Assembly (NCBI GenBank): GCA_023300365.1
Contig: JALZWD010000201.1
Coordinates: 1-8,117, forward strand
Source: Flavimaricola sp.
Lineage (GTDB): Bacteria; Pseudomonadota; Alphaproteobacteria; Rhodobacterales; Rhodobacteraceae
Direction of reading: 5' to 3'
DNA: 8,117 bases
Shown: positions 1 to 5,923 of the stretch, in pieces
Numbering within the stretch: the first letter of the stretch is position 1
Layout: each line of letters begins with the position of its first letter
Translations under genes and position numbers: made by a program
The notes under the pieces: model-generated
What the model was told of the DNA's origin: nothing
The model's database searches: none
The model's input: the letters and a program-made list of their open reading frames with translations, nothing else

Positions 1-1758
1 AGTCACGACATCGTAGTCTTGAAAACCAAACCCAAGATCAAAATCCCGCTGTGCGACATAGTTGATTTCGGCGCCAACAGCCCAAGACGTGTCGACGGGT
101 GAATAAAGCAGCTCGGTCGAAATACCGCCAAACATCGATTCAATATAACCAAGGGTGACGCGGCTGTAGAGATTTTCGCCGGGGCGCGCAAAATACGCCA
201 GTTGCAGCCGCTGGATACCGCCATCACCCTCTTCGCGGAACACTTGCGCATTCGTCCGAACAGGCTCGAGGCCCGAAGGATCAACCGATCCCGCCTCAAA
301 CCCACCTCCAAGGCTTTTGCGGATCGCACCGGACACCACCCAATTGGGGCTAAACTCATAGCTGGCCGAGAGTCTTAGGCCGTAATCAAGGTTTGTTGGG
401 TTATCACCGTCAAAGACAATAAACTCGGCAAAAGGCGCCAAACCCCAATGAAAGCGGCGCTCGGGCGCGACGGACACCAAGCCCGCCGACGGACCTGCGT
501 CATGCAAAACAATTCGGTTGCGCATTTCCTCTGTGCCGCCGGCGACCATCTCAAAACGCTCAAGATCGGTCCGCGCCATCGTGGCCGCAGACAGTGGAAT
601 ACCTTCGGACATCGGCTCAAGAGTGAGCCGCTCAATTGAGGGGGGCAACACATCTGTTAAGATCCGCGCCACACGCCCCATGGCCTGTGCCTCGTTGCGA
701 AAACGGTTGTTGGTATAGCGAACACGGGCGGCACGGTCACTGAGCTGTACACTGTTTAATGCGATCCCTTCGCGCGCCAATGCCGTCCGAAGCTCCTCGC
801 GAATGCTCTCCTCGGATTGAACTGCGCGATCCCACGTCAATGCCGCGGCGGCATCACGTTGGCGCATCAAAACCGGCACGGGCGGTGTATCAAACCCGCC
901 ATCAACTGGCCTGTCGTTTGGATTAAAAATCACCGTACCGCTCAGGCCAAATTCACTGCCGTACAAATAAGCCCCAGTCAGCTGAAAGCCCGGACTTGGC
1001 GTGTAGGTCACACCAAAATTAAGCGGCGAGTCCCGGTCAATCAACCCAAGCTCGGTCTCACGGACGTAATCATCGGACGAATATTCCGCCGTGAACATCA
1101 ACCGTTCGCTATGGGCATATTGAATGCCGCCAAACAATGCCGCGTCACCGCGAAAAAATTGGTCGGTCTCGACCTCACCGCCTTGACCGAAATCAATCGA
1201 GGGACGCTCTTCCAAACTCGAGCTAATCACGCCCAATGGGTTGGTAAATCCACCAAAGCTGCCCAAACGGCCCCAACCAAGGCCTGCTGTCACACGGATT
1301 GAATCGCCAAACGTCTTGGTCGCAACGAGGTATTCGGCGCCGTATTGCCCTGTCCCAAGGAAATCTTGCAAACCAATCGCGATCGAGGGCCGCCAGCCTT
1401 CGAGGTTTTCTTCCGCGATGCGGTAGCGCAAATCAAAGCTTCGGTCGAAATAAACGGTTCCTGCGGGGGGCGGACCAAAACCGGTCAGCGAAAAATCGTC
1501 AGTCGATCCATAACGGAACGTCCCAGAAAGCCTTTGGGTGACTTGGAACGTAAAGTTATACCGCCGCACGCCCCCAAAGCCGCTTATCGACGCGGCAATC
1601 TCACCTTCGGCCGGGGCAACAGCGGACGGTGTCTCCAACAGGCCCGGTGTCCCGAAAAAGTTATAGGTAACACCTTGGTCTTGCGCAGATGTCGTACCGG
1701 CTGCGATCAGCGCGATGACACTTGCCGAAATTCTGACGCCTACTGCTCGGTTTGCCAT
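1..1758 (-). CDS. YjbH-family outer-membrane protein (exopolysaccharide-linked), C-terminus cut by window edge
   Basis: This frame is open from the ATG at 1758 to the left edge, giving 586 residues with no stop. The N-terminus is a signal peptide with a likely cut after Ala25 (TSA|Q), so the product should be exported and inserted in the outer membrane. It then shows YjbH family marks: NFFGTPGLLETPSA at residues 33-46, GLQDFLGTGQYGAEY at 129-143, NFGVTYTPSPGF near 247-258, a more polar segment at about 314-382 between two beta-rich halves, and near the break LGYIESMFGGISTELLY followed by NYVAQRDFD and DYDVVT. E. coli YjbH is about 700 residues, so roughly 100 are missing here. The family is tied to extracellular polysaccharide production (yjbEFGH; GfcD in group 4 capsule), with an inferred role in polymer export or surface assembly. 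AAGGG (1767-1771) lies 8 bases before the start. It is the last visible gene of the minus-strand block, 100 bp after the flavoprotein gene. The family call is firm; the function is inferred. Confidence 0.9.
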   Translation of the reverse strand, partial: MANRAVGVRISASVIALIAAGTTSAQDQGVTYNFFGTPGLLETPSAVAPAEGEIAASISGFGGVRRYNFTFQVTQRLSGTFRYGSTDDFSLTGFGPPPAGTVYFDRSFDLRYRIAEENLEGWRPSIAIGLQDFLGTGQYGAEYLVATKTFGDSIRVTAGLGWGRLGSFGGFTNPLGVISSSLEERPSIDFGQGGEVETDQFFRGDAALFGGIQYAHSERLMFTAEYSSDDYVRETELGLIDRDSPLNFGVTYTPSPGFQLTGAYLYGSEFGLSGTVIFNPNDRPVDGGFDTPPVPVLMRQRDAAAALTWDRAVQSEESIREELRTALAREGIALNSVQLSDRAARVRYTNNRFRNEAQAMGRVARILTDVLPPSIERLTLEPMSEGIPLSAATMARTDLERFEMVAGGTEEMRNRIVLHDAGPSAGLVSVAPERRFHWGLAPFAEFIVFDGDNPTNLDYGLRLSASYEFSPNWVVSGAIRKSLGGGFEAGSVDPSGLEPVRTNAQVFREEGDGGIQRLQLAYFARPGENLYSRVTLGYIESMFGGISTELLYSPVDTSWAVGAEINYVAQRDFDLGFGFQDYDVVT

Positions 1759-1858
1759 GGGTCCTACCCTTATTGTTGGCGCGACATTAACCTATCTGTA
1801 TGCCGAAAGAAAAGCGGTGCCCACATATTCTCGGTTTTCCTGCACCCAAAGGGCCTAT
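1759..1858. other. Intergenic gap between the flavoprotein and yjbH-like genes
   Basis: These 100 bases lie between two genes of the same strand. Apart from the ribosome binding site at 1762-1771, no terminator hairpin or convincing promoter is visible. The gap is long enough to hold a separate promoter for the yjbH-like gene, but the sequence does not decide between that and read-through. Confidence 0.4.
1762..1771 (-). promoter_or_regulatory. Ribosome binding site of the yjbH-like gene
   Basis: On the minus strand this reads AAGGGTAGGA. The AAGGG part sits 8 bases before the ATG at 1758 and supports that start. The AGGA part is only 3 bases away, so AAGGG is the more likely pairing site. 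Confidence 0.55.
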
Positions 1859-3049
1859 TTAGGTGTCAATTTCCTCTAAAGTGCCGGTCCAATCAAGGGC
1901 CGCTTGCGCCGCCGCACGCCCCGAAGCAAGGCACCCTGTGATCAAATACCCCCCCGTCGGCGCCTCCCAGTCCAACATTTCGCCGGCCACAAAAACACCT
2001 TTGCGCGCGCGCAACATCCAATTGTCGAGGGCCTCAAACCTCAGGCCACCGGCGGTTGAAATTGCTTGATCCATCGGCGCAAACCCATCGAATTCAAACG
2101 GCACGGCTTTGATCACCCCAACTGGATCGGCGATCTGGCCAGATTTAACCAGCTCTTGAAACAGCGCAATCTTGGCGGGCGACAAATGCAATGCCGATTT
2201 CAAGAAACGTGCGAGGGTTTCGCCTTTGCGGCGCGCTAACTGACGATCGCGGATTTGCTCAATGCTCAGATCAGGCGCGAAATCGATGGTCAAACCGCCC
2301 CCGCCGCGCAACGCAGGCGTCAGGGCATAAATCCCACCCCCTTCAATACCGTGCTGGGTGATCACGACTTCGCCCCGGCTCACCAGATCACCAGCCACAA
2401 GTGCGATTGATTTTATCGGTTGGCCGAAATGGCGGGCCATAAACGGCGTCCAAACACGGCGAATGCCAAGGTTTGCCCCTTCAAATGGGGCCACATCAGC
2501 GCCAAACTGCGCGGCCCACGCGCCATCCGACCCAAGCTTGCGCCAACTGCCGCCGCCCAACGCAAGAACGGTCACGTCTGCGGCAAAATCCACCGGCCCT
2601 TGGGGCGTTTGAAACTGGGCGATGTCGTTGGCCCAACCCGTCCACTGCCAACGTCGGTTAAGGGCCACGTCCAAACCCGCCAAGCGGGTCAACCACGCGC
2701 GCAGCAGCGGCGAGGCCTTCATCGCCACGGGGAAAACGCGGCCTGTCGACCCGGTAAACACATCCTGCCCCAACCCGCGCGCCCATGCCTGAACCTGCAC
2801 CGGGCCAAATCCGCGTATCGCGGCCTCAAACCATGGCGGTACATCCGCAAAAGTTGCGCAAAACGGGTCTAGCTCTTCTGCTTTGGTCAGGTTTAACCCC
2901 GACTTGCCGGCCATCAAAAATTTGCGGGCGGGCGATGGCATTTGGTCTGCGATGGTCACGCCAAAACCTGCTTGGGCCAATACCTCGGCGGCCATCAAAC
3001 CCGCGGGGCCCGCCCCGATGATCAATGCGGTCTTTTGTTGCGGTATCAC
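1859..3049 (-). CDS. BaiN/HI0933-type flavoprotein, TIGR03862 (PP_4765) subgroup
   Basis: This is a 396-residue soluble FAD-dependent protein of the HI0933/YhiN superfamily, cytoplasmic since no signal peptide is seen. The N-terminal Rossmann motif GAGPAG (12-17) binds the FAD ADP moiety. RKFLMAGKSGLNLT (42-55) occupies the place where most HI0933 proteins carry a G-R-C-N-(L/V)-T motif; the K-S-G-L form is typical of the TIGR03862 subgroup. ALGGGSW (163-169) and LGSDG (172-176) follow. The C-terminal FAD-closing segment GVFVAGEMLDWEAPTGGYLI (351-370) runs on into TGCLASGRAAA. The length fits the family. Members are annotated as NAD(P)/FAD-dependent oxidoreductases; Clostridium BaiN acts in bile-acid dehydroxylation, but the substrate of this subgroup is unknown to me. 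The start is GTG at 3049, overlapping the channel gene stop by 4 bases (GTGA), with no clear Shine-Dalgarno, so translation is probably coupled. The family call is firm; the substrate is unknown. Confidence 0.9.
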   Translation of the reverse strand: MIPQQKTALIIGAGPAGLMAAEVLAQAGFGVTIADQMPSPARKFLMAGKSGLNLTKAEELDPFCATFADVPPWFEAAIRGFGPVQVQAWARGLGQDVFTGSTGRVFPVAMKASPLLRAWLTRLAGLDVALNRRWQWTGWANDIAQFQTPQGPVDFAADVTVLALGGGSWRKLGSDGAWAAQFGADVAPFEGANLGIRRVWTPFMARHFGQPIKSIALVAGDLVSRGEVVITQHGIEGGGIYALTPALRGGGGLTIDFAPDLSIEQIRDRQLARRKGETLARFLKSALHLSPAKIALFQELVKSGQIADPVGVIKAVPFEFDGFAPMDQAISTAGGLRFEALDNWMLRARKGVFVAGEMLDWEAPTGGYLITGCLASGRAAAQAALDWTGTLEEIDT

Positions 3050-4365
3050 TGGGGAAACTGGCCCTTAATCTCAACGACGCGGTGCGGATAGGGGATTTCG
3101 ATCCCATTGTCGCGCAATGCATTCCAGACAAGGAACAAGACGTCCGATGTGTATTTTTTCTTGCCGTCATCAATGCCATTCACCCAAAACTCAATCGAGA
3201 AGTCGATGCCGCTGTCACCAAAGCCGCGCAACTCGCAATCGGGCTTTTCTGGTGCTGTCAAAACCTCAGGGTGTTTGGCCACAGCCGCTTCGATGATGGC
3301 AGGCACCTCGTTAATGTCGGTGTCATAACTCACCGTGAAATTGGCCTCATATCGGTTGGCCGAGCCAGAGTCCGAATAGTTGATGACGCGCGTGGTAATG
3401 AAATCCTCATTGGGCACCACGATCCATTTACCGTCGAAAGTCTCAAGGATTGTCGCACGCGCCATCATCTTAATGATCCGGCCCGCCTCGCCACCATCAA
3501 GCTCAACAAAATCACCAACCGTGGCCTGCCCTTCGATAAGAAGGATCACACCAGAGATAAAGTTTGAGGCAATTTTCTGCAGACCAAACCCAAGGCCTAC
3601 ACCAATCGCGCCGCCCAATACCGTAAGGCTTGAGAGGTTCACGCCCATCACGTTCATCAACATGATAAAGGCAAACCCGAAAATCGCGAATTCCGCCGCC
3701 TTCATCGACAATTGCTGCATCGCCGGACGCAAAGGTTGCTGTTTGATATAGCCAGCGGTCTGTTGGTTGGACCAGCCCCCCAACCAGAACAAAATGCCGC
3801 CCGCAATAACGCCCCGCACAATGGCCATGAGGCTGAATTGGATATTCCCCACACCCACATTGGTCTCGGACAAAAACATCGAGACCGGTTCAATAATGCC
3901 AAGCGCATATAGCGCGGCGATTGGAATAAGGATGAACTTCCCAAGGATTTTTAGGAACGGGATTTGAATGATATCGCGCACCAAAATCCGCGCGGCAACA
4001 AACATAAAGACCCGTTTACCAAAGGCGATCACACCGCTTTCGCCAAACAGGCTGGCGGTGACTTGCTCGCCTATTGCTGTGAAAATATACGCAAAGATCG
4101 GCAGCAATAGCGGCAAGAAAATCAGGAAAAACAGGCGTATCTTTGCAAAGATACTTTGTGCGCCCTCATTTGGCGTAATCAGTCGCGTCAGCTTCTTTTT
4201 GGCAAAACGCGAGACATAGACGGCCAAAAACCACGCGGCAATCAACAGGCCAAATTGGGTCCATGCCGCAGGCGACAATAGCCATCCCTTTGCCGCCTCC
4301 CATATCGGCAAGGCATAGCCCAACGCCTGTTGGACCATTGGATTTTCCATCATGCCTTCAAACAT
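3046..4365 (-). CDS. MscS-family small-conductance mechanosensitive ion channel
   Basis: This is a 439-residue inner-membrane channel that should open under membrane tension and release solutes during hypo-osmotic shock. The hallmark is the pore helix and the start of the beta domain: GGAIGVGLGFGLQKIASNF (251-269) followed by ISGVILLIEGQATVGDFVEL. The Gly/Ala-rich face packs the pore helices. The beta domain continues with GRIIKMMARATILETFDG and the family motif IVVPNEDFITTRVINYS (315-331), and the alpha/beta C-terminal domain ends with GIEIPYPHRVVEI (421-433). Upstream are about six hydrophobic segments (roughly 36-52, 77-97, 114-130, 143-160, 178-197, 223-242), so it is larger than E. coli MscS (three helices, 286 residues). 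The ATG at 4365 follows AAGGGGG at 4371-4377 by 5 bases. Its stop overlaps the flavoprotein GTG start. It lies 75 bp downstream of the crotonase gene and may share that transcript. Confidence 0.95.
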   Translation of the reverse strand: MFEGMMENPMVQQALGYALPIWEAAKGWLLSPAAWTQFGLLIAAWFLAVYVSRFAKKKLTRLITPNEGAQSIFAKIRLFFLIFLPLLLPIFAYIFTAIGEQVTASLFGESGVIAFGKRVFMFVAARILVRDIIQIPFLKILGKFILIPIAALYALGIIEPVSMFLSETNVGVGNIQFSLMAIVRGVIAGGILFWLGGWSNQQTAGYIKQQPLRPAMQQLSMKAAEFAIFGFAFIMLMNVMGVNLSSLTVLGGAIGVGLGFGLQKIASNFISGVILLIEGQATVGDFVELDGGEAGRIIKMMARATILETFDGKWIVVPNEDFITTRVINYSDSGSANRYEANFTVSYDTDINEVPAIIEAAVAKHPEVLTAPEKPDCELRGFGDSGIDFSIEFWVNGIDDGKKKYTSDVLFLVWNALRDNGIEIPYPHRVVEIKGQFPQ

Positions 4366-4440
4366 CGCGACCCCCTTGGATGGATATACGCTTGTGACGC
4401 ATAACCGCCGTGCCTGACAAGAGCGATCAACCTCGGGCGG
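4366..4440. other. Intergenic gap between the crotonase-fold and MscS-type channel genes
   Basis: These 75 bases separate two same-strand genes. They hold the channel gene's ribosome binding site (4371-4377). No T-run terminator and no matched -35/-10 pair is evident, so read-through from the dehydrogenase-crotonase pair is plausible but not shown. Confidence 0.4.
4371..4377 (-). promoter_or_regulatory. Ribosome binding site of the MscS-type channel gene
   Basis: This reads AAGGGGG on the minus strand, 5 bases before the ATG at 4365. It is the clearest Shine-Dalgarno site in the minus-strand block and suggests that this gene starts independent translation, unlike the two GTG-started genes. 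Confidence 0.5.
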
Positions 4441-5040
4441 TCAAAGCAGAGATTTTATGCCTGCGATATGAGCGTTTGCAGCGCCAATCGCATCCTCGGC
4501 AAGTGCTTGTGCGGCCGCAATAACGTCTTCGGACACTTGGTCAACCAACCCCCAATCAAGCGCGGTCTCTGAGGTGATTTTTTGGCCAGCCATCAGGATC
4601 ATTTTGGCACGGGCCGGGCCCACCAATTGCACCAATCGTCCAGGATCAGGGGCCGGCGGCAAGAACCCAAGCTTCATAACGGGATAAAAGAACTTGGCCT
4701 TTGGTACAGCAACCCTCAGGTCACTGGCCAGCACCATCCCGAACGCGCCGCCCGCCACCGTCCCATTAAGCGCCGCGATGCTCAGGCCCTTAAATCCTGC
4801 AATGCCCGCCGACAGCCGTTCCCAAAGTGGCGACACCGCCAAACCCGCCTTGGCCGCCGCAAGATCGGCCCCGGCCGAAAACACGCTCCCTCTACCGGTT
4901 AGGATGAGCACCTTTGAGGTTTGCGCCTCTTCCACCGCACCACACAAATCGCGCAACATTGCCTCAGTAAGCGCATTGGCCTTGTCGGGCCTGTCGAGTG
5001 TTAGGGTTGTGACCCCGCCGTTGGTTACCGCATGGATCAC
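4441..5040 (-). CDS. Short enoyl-CoA hydratase/isomerase (crotonase-fold) protein lacking both usual catalytic Glu residues
   Basis: This 199-residue crotonase-superfamily protein is shorter than the usual 255-270, so the C-terminal helical region is mostly missing. The N-terminal strand TLTLDRPDKANAL (12-24) and the CoA-binding/oxyanion-hole motif FSAGADL (54-60) are intact, as is the second oxyanion loop ALNGTVAGGAFGMVLASD (90-107). Aligned by motif with rat mitochondrial enoyl-CoA hydratase, the Glu144 position (GGGCE) is Gly101 and the Glu164 position (QPEILLG) is Val121 in YPVMKLGFLPP. It therefore probably binds an acyl-CoA-like ligand but may not do standard hydration. Isomerase or other crotonase chemistry, or a non-catalytic role, remains possible. 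The start is GTG at 5040, overlapping the stop of the upstream dehydrogenase gene (GTGA), with no good Shine-Dalgarno. The two genes are surely co-transcribed and likely translationally coupled. The fold call is firm; the reaction is not. Confidence 0.88.
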   Translation of the reverse strand: MIHAVTNGGVTTLTLDRPDKANALTEAMLRDLCGAVEEAQTSKVLILTGRGSVFSAGADLAAAKAGLAVSPLWERLSAGIAGFKGLSIAALNGTVAGGAFGMVLASDLRVAVPKAKFFYPVMKLGFLPPAPDPGRLVQLVGPARAKMILMAGQKITSETALDWGLVDQVSEDVIAAAQALAEDAIGAANAHIAGIKSLL

Positions 5041-5786
5041 GCGACACCAACTTTTTGCCGGATGTCATCCTCGCGCAGCATCACGTCGGTGCCCAAATAG
5101 GCATCCGCCTCTGCGCCGCACATCCACATCAAACATTGCGCAACCCATTCGGGCGGGATGTGATCCTCCCAAGCAAGCTGACTTACGGGATTGATGCCAC
5201 TGGCTTTGATCTCGCGTTGCATCTGTGTGGCAACCGTCCCCGGCGACAGCCCAAGTGCGCGAATTCCCGCCGCCCGGTATTCTTTGTCCAACATCTTGGT
5301 CAACATCAACGCCCCCGCCTTAGAGGCGCAATAATGCGACCATCCCTCAATCGGACCATAGGCCGCCCCGGACGAGATCGTGATAATCGTCCCGCCGCCT
5401 TGGGCTGTCATCACCGGCAAAGCCGCTCGCATGCCCCACATCACCCCCTTAAGGTTGATATCAATAACCTTGGACCATGCCTCTGGGTCGGCATCGGCCA
5501 TATGGGCCACCGGCTCAATCACGCCCGCGTTGCCGACAAAAACGTCGAGACGTCCAAATTTATCGATACATGCCGCGATCGCCGCCTCAACTTGGGCATT
5601 GTCGCTTACATCGGCGGCGACGGCCATTGCGGCATCGCCGATCTCTTGGGCAATTTGCGCAATCCGCTCTTGGCTTCGTGCCACAAGCACAACCCGCGCC
5701 CCTTGATCCGCAAAGGCACGGGCCGCCGCCTCGCCAATTCCGCGGCTCGCACCCGTTATCATCACCACTTTGCTCTTTAGGTTCAT
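5037..5786 (-). CDS. Short-chain dehydrogenase/reductase (classical SDR)
   Basis: This is a complete 249-residue classical SDR, an NAD(P)(H)-dependent cytoplasmic oxidoreductase for an alcohol/ketone pair. The cofactor motif is TGASRGIG (11-18), with Arg15 in the glycine loop and VLVARSQER after the second strand. Arg37 in that stretch hints at NADPH, though this is inference. Also present are the structural GNAGV (85-89), the catalytic Asn111 in NLKG, Ser139 in TISSG, and the pair Tyr152 and Lys156 in YCASK. SPGTVATQM (181-189) follows the active site. The length is standard. The ATG at 5786 follows GGAAGG at 5793-5798. It is the first gene of the minus-strand block, transcribed from the divergent intergenic region, and overlaps the crotonase-fold gene by 4 bases. 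The pairing suggests acyl-CoA or hydroxyacyl metabolism, but the substrate cannot be read from sequence. Confidence 0.95.
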   Translation of the reverse strand: MNLKSKVVMITGASRGIGEAAARAFADQGARVVLVARSQERIAQIAQEIGDAAMAVAADVSDNAQVEAAIAACIDKFGRLDVFVGNAGVIEPVAHMADADPEAWSKVIDINLKGVMWGMRAALPVMTAQGGGTIITISSGAAYGPIEGWSHYCASKAGALMLTKMLDKEYRAAGIRALGLSPGTVATQMQREIKASGINPVSQLAWEDHIPPEWVAQCLMWMCGAEADAYLGTDVMLREDDIRQKVGVA

Positions 5787-5792
5787 TTGTTA

Positions 5793-5798
5793 CCTTCC
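5793..5798 (-). promoter_or_regulatory. Ribosome binding site of the SDR gene
   Basis: This reads GGAAGG on the minus strand, 6 bases before the ATG at 5786. It fixes that ATG as the start and leaves residues 1-10 as the lead-in to the glycine-rich loop. Confidence 0.6.
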
Positions 5799-5910
5799 CA
5801 TTTCCGCAGCATGTCCCTAATTCCTTGGGCACACCGTACTGCGTAGTCATACAATCCTGACCTTGACCCTAGCGGTTCAAGCAGGGAAGCTGCCAGCAAA
5901 TATAACAAGA

Positions 5911-5916
5911 GAAGGG
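5911..5916 (+). promoter_or_regulatory. Ribosome binding site of the DUF2125 gene
   Basis: GAAGGG ends 7 bases before the ATG at 5924. It supports that start, which also gives a well-formed signal peptide. Confidence 0.5.
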
Positions 5917-5923
5917 CACCGAA

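Larger units (their letters stand above)
5787..5923. promoter_or_regulatory. Divergent intergenic region, expected to hold promoters for both the SDR block and the DUF2125 gene
   Basis: This 137-bp gap separates two genes that point away from each other, so at least one promoter in each direction is expected. For the plus strand, TACAAT at 5850-5855 is a five-of-six match to a -10 box with TTGGGC at 5825-5830, but the 19-bp spacer is long. TATAAC at 5901-5906 is a better box by sequence, but it would place the transcript start on the ribosome binding site at about 5911. On the minus strand TTGAAC (complement of 5874-5879) lacks a good -10 at 16-18 bp. No clear operator palindrome was found. 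Promoter presence is inferred from gene layout; exact positions are not settled. Confidence 0.4.

Noticed and set aside
1864..1869. TTGACA on the minus strand near the flavoprotein stop, a perfect -35 match for a yjbH promoter
   Set aside because: No acceptable -10 box lies 16-19 bases downstream (the sequence there is GGGTGC-like), and the hexamer is part of the coding sequence for Ile-Asp-Thr at the gene end.
817..1941. Plus-strand open frames of 161 and 198 codons opposite the yjbH-like gene
   Set aside because: The minus-strand frame carries a signal peptide and conserved YjbH motifs throughout. The plus-strand frames have no motif, no good ribosome site and a biased composition.
3025..3567. 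A 180-codon plus-strand open frame opposite the channel gene
   Set aside because: It is antisense to the well-supported beta domain of the MscS-type channel and shows no recognisable features.
4404..4441. Inverted repeat ACCGCC / GGCGGT between the crotonase and channel genes, considered as a terminator
   Set aside because: The stem is only 6 bp with a 26-base loop and has no T-run on either strand, so it is not a credible terminator.
5055..5780. A 241-codon open frame on the plus strand opposite the SDR gene
   Set aside because: It lies wholly antisense to a complete SDR with every family motif. Its translation is rich in His, Arg and Pro with no recognisable domain, as expected for a shadow frame in GC-rich DNA.
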